From NCBI GenBank assembly GCA_031280705.1, contig JAITGJ010000133.1:1-7069 (forward strand): a stretch of DNA of 7,069 nucleotides, written 5' to 3'. Each line of letters opens with the position of its first letter. Position 1 is the first letter of the stretch. This DNA comes from Spirochaetaceae bacterium (lineage in GTDB: Bacteria; Spirochaetota; Spirochaetia; Treponematales; Breznakiellaceae). The notes beneath the pieces are model-generated. The model had not been told where the DNA came from. It was given only the letters and a program-made list of their open reading frames with translations, and made no database searches. Shown in pieces: positions 6,511 to 7,069 of this stretch. A program made the translations under genes and the position numbers.

Positions 6511-6549
6511 ATGGCCCTTCCCTCCCCTGGGCCATTTTGTTATTTTTTT
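6511..6549 (+). terminator. Intrinsic terminator after the ankyrin gene
   Basis: ATGGCCC at 6511-6517 pairs with GGGCCAT at 6529-6535 around an 11-nt pyrimidine loop, followed by TTTGTTATTTTTTT. The distance to the stop codon is about 80 nt, with the two-hairpin module between. Confidence 0.75.
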
Positions 6550-6571
6550 CACTTTTTGGGGGAAAATTAAC

Positions 6572-6605
6572 TTGACATTTTATTGACAACTCTGGTAGTA
6601 TACTA
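6572..6605 (+). promoter_or_regulatory. Promoter-like patch with doubled TTGACA and palindrome
   Basis: Two perfect TTGACA hexamers (6572-6577 and 6583-6588) are spaced 11 nt start to start, about one helical turn. The first stands 18 nt before TAGTAT (6596-6601); TATACT at 6599-6604 is a closer -10 match but at poor spacing (21 or 10 nt). The perfect palindrome TAGTATACTA at 6596-6605 covers the -10 area and could be an operator. What it would transcribe is unclear: no good gene follows on this strand. Confidence 0.4.
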
Positions 6606-6609
6606 TCCA

Positions 6610-7069
6610 ATGAAAGCGTTGAAGACCGCAGAGCATTATTTCCCCCGGAACCGCCAGCCTTGGCACGGTTCCTGCTCTCTCTCTAATACTCACCGGATCA
6701 TCTTTTTTAGGGATAGATCCGTCCAAAACAGAGCCGCGTTTTGCGCAGCAAAACGCCAAGCTGACCGCCAACGGCGGTCAGCAACTCACCGCCATCTATT
6801 TTTAAGGGATAGATCCGCCCAAAGGGCGCTTACTTACCCTCCAACGGCAGTTGTTTTGGGCATAAAAGCGCCTGTTTCCGCTTCAAACGTAGTTACTTTT
6901 AGCGTAAAGGCATCTGCCAATGCCCCGGCGGTGGTTACTTTTAACTCAAACGTAGTTACTTTTGCACCGGAAGTAACTACTAATGTACCAAAGGTAACTA
7001 CTTTTGGATCAAAAGAAATGTTTGCCGCCTTAAACGTAGTTACTTCTGAACCGGAAGTAACTGCCAATG
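6610..7069 (+). CDS. Alternative plus-strand ORF through the heptad repeat (doubtful)
   Basis: An ATG at 6610 lies 5 nt after TATACT and opens 153 codons to the right edge without a stop. Its first 77 codons are arginine-rich and correspond to the hairpins and the 96-nt-spaced repeat; the two repeat copies are in frame and both read FRDRS or LRDRS. From 6841 it reads heptads such as SNVVTFA and PKVTTFG. No Shine-Dalgarno is present. In this frame Phe occupies its heptad position in only four of eleven units, so I consider it less likely than the minus-strand frame. Confidence 0.2.
   Translation, partial: MKALKTAEHYFPRNRQPWHGSCSLSNTHRIIFFRDRSVQNRAAFCAAKRQADRQRRSATHRHLFLRDRSAQRALTYPPTAVVLGIKAPVSASNVVTFSVKASANAPAVVTFNSNVVTFAPEVTTNVPKVTTFGSKEMFAALNVVTSEPEVTAN
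6688..6727 (+). repeat. 40-nt direct repeat, copy 1 of 2
   Basis: Begins ACTCACCG and ends AGGGATAGATCCGTCCAAA. It matches 6784-6823 at 31 of 40 positions without gaps, with copies exactly 96 nt apart. The conserved 3' half contains GGATAGATCC, an imperfect palindrome. Confidence 0.65.
6784..6823 (+). repeat. 40-nt direct repeat, copy 2 of 2
   Basis: The second copy, ending AGGGATAGATCCGCCCAAA. The differences from copy 1 are concentrated at positions 9-15 of the unit. The two perfect hairpins at 6736-6782 lie between the copies. Confidence 0.65.
6834..7069 (-). CDS. C-terminal end of a heptapeptide-repeat protein (partial)
   Basis: On the minus strand the frame is open from the right edge to a TAA at 6836-6834. 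The visible 77 residues are eleven heptads with consensus x-K-V-T-T-F-x, for example PKVVTFG, AKVTTFE and LKVTTFE. Position 5 is Thr, Ala or Ser in all eleven units and position 6 is Phe in seven. The stop codon comes one Gly codon after the last heptad. This regularity, better than on the plus strand, is why I prefer this strand. The alternating polar and hydrophobic pattern suggests a beta-rich fibre or solenoid, but I recognise no family. The start is outside the window; the ATG at 7067 is internal to the repeat. I am not certain it is translated. Confidence 0.45.
   Translation of the reverse strand, partial: LAVTSGSEVTTFKAANISFDPKVVTFGTLVVTSGAKVTTFELKVTTAGALADAFTLKVTTFEAETGAFMPKTTAVGG
6841..7069. 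repeat. 21-nt degenerate tandem repeat, about 11 units
   Basis: Units begin every 21 nt from 6841. The best conserved core is GTAGTTACTTTT or GTAACTACTTTT, found around 6889, 6952 and 6994, with GTGGTTACTTTT near 6931 and GTAGTTACTTCT near 7036. Because GTAGTTAC and GTAACTAC are reverse complements, both strands show the same core and both translate to valine-threonine-rich heptads. The array continues beyond the window. Confidence 0.8.

Larger units (their letters stand above)
6433..6833. other. Gene-poor intergenic region, hairpin rich
   Basis: Beyond the module, terminator and promoter-like patch listed separately, 6610-6833 contains a series of stem-loops: 6647-6653 with 6666-6672 (inner CCA / TGG), 6736-6744 with 6748-6756 (9 bp, loop GCA), 6760-6769 with 6773-6782 (10 bp, loop AAC), 6794-6799 with 6809-6814, and 6816-6820 with 6824-6828. 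None is followed by a convincing T-run on either strand. The arginine- and cysteine-rich plus-strand translation looks like translated hairpins and not like protein. The stretch could be a structured RNA, a 3' untranslated region of the minus-strand repeat ORF, or repeat debris. Confidence 0.5.

Noticed and set aside
5413..6552. A 379-codon minus-strand ORF
   Set aside because: Antisense to the ankyrin gene; its N-terminus is a translation of the hairpin module and the rest is low-complexity Gly/Arg-rich.
6736..6828. Integron attC sites
   Set aside because: Adjacent imperfect palindromes suggested it, but I could not find paired core sites and there is no integrase or gene cassette.

Overview
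The window looks like chromosomal DNA of a host-associated spirochaete, most plausibly a termite-gut type Treponema. This is an inference from the GC-rich coding style, a spirochaete-type lipobox on a long ankyrin-repeat protein, an antitoxin-like ORF of a kind I associate with these genomes, and dispersed palindromic intergenic modules. No 16S or marker gene is present to confirm it.

Layout, left to right. (1) Positions 1-128 hold the first codons of a minus-strand gene that runs off the left edge, with a strong ribosome binding site, a TTGACA promoter and a 12-bp palindrome over the -10 region. (2) Positions 129-300 are a cluster of palindromes and two direct-repeat copies. (3) Positions 264-668 carry a small plus-strand ORF with an antitoxin-like C-terminus whose 5' end lies inside the repeats. 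(4) Positions 689-3289 form a probable two-gene minus-strand operon: a Na+/phosphate cotransporter with a PhoU-like cytoplasmic domain, followed after a 33-nt gap by a DUF1295 / steroid 5-alpha-reductase-like membrane protein. (5) Positions 3365-3525 are a complete minus-strand tRNA-Leu(GAG) unit with promoter and intrinsic terminator. (6) Positions 3595-6432 encode a 945-residue predicted lipoprotein made almost entirely of 26 ankyrin repeats. (7) Positions 6433-6833 hold no convincing gene but contain an inverted copy of the palindromic module from region 2, an intrinsic terminator, a TTGACA-type promoter-like patch and a run of hairpins with a 96-nt-spaced duplication. (8) Positions 6834-7069 are a 21-nt tandem repeat encoding heptapeptides that is open on both strands; the minus-strand reading is the more regular.

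How the genes relate. The cotransporter and the DUF1295 protein are probably co-transcribed from a promoter at 3299-3327. The tRNA and ankyrin genes diverge from the interval 3487-3594. I see no defence island, CRISPR array, integrase or transposase gene. The least explained parts are the two-hairpin modules with compensatory stem changes, the bidirectionally open heptad repeat at the right edge, and the ankyrin-only lipoprotein.
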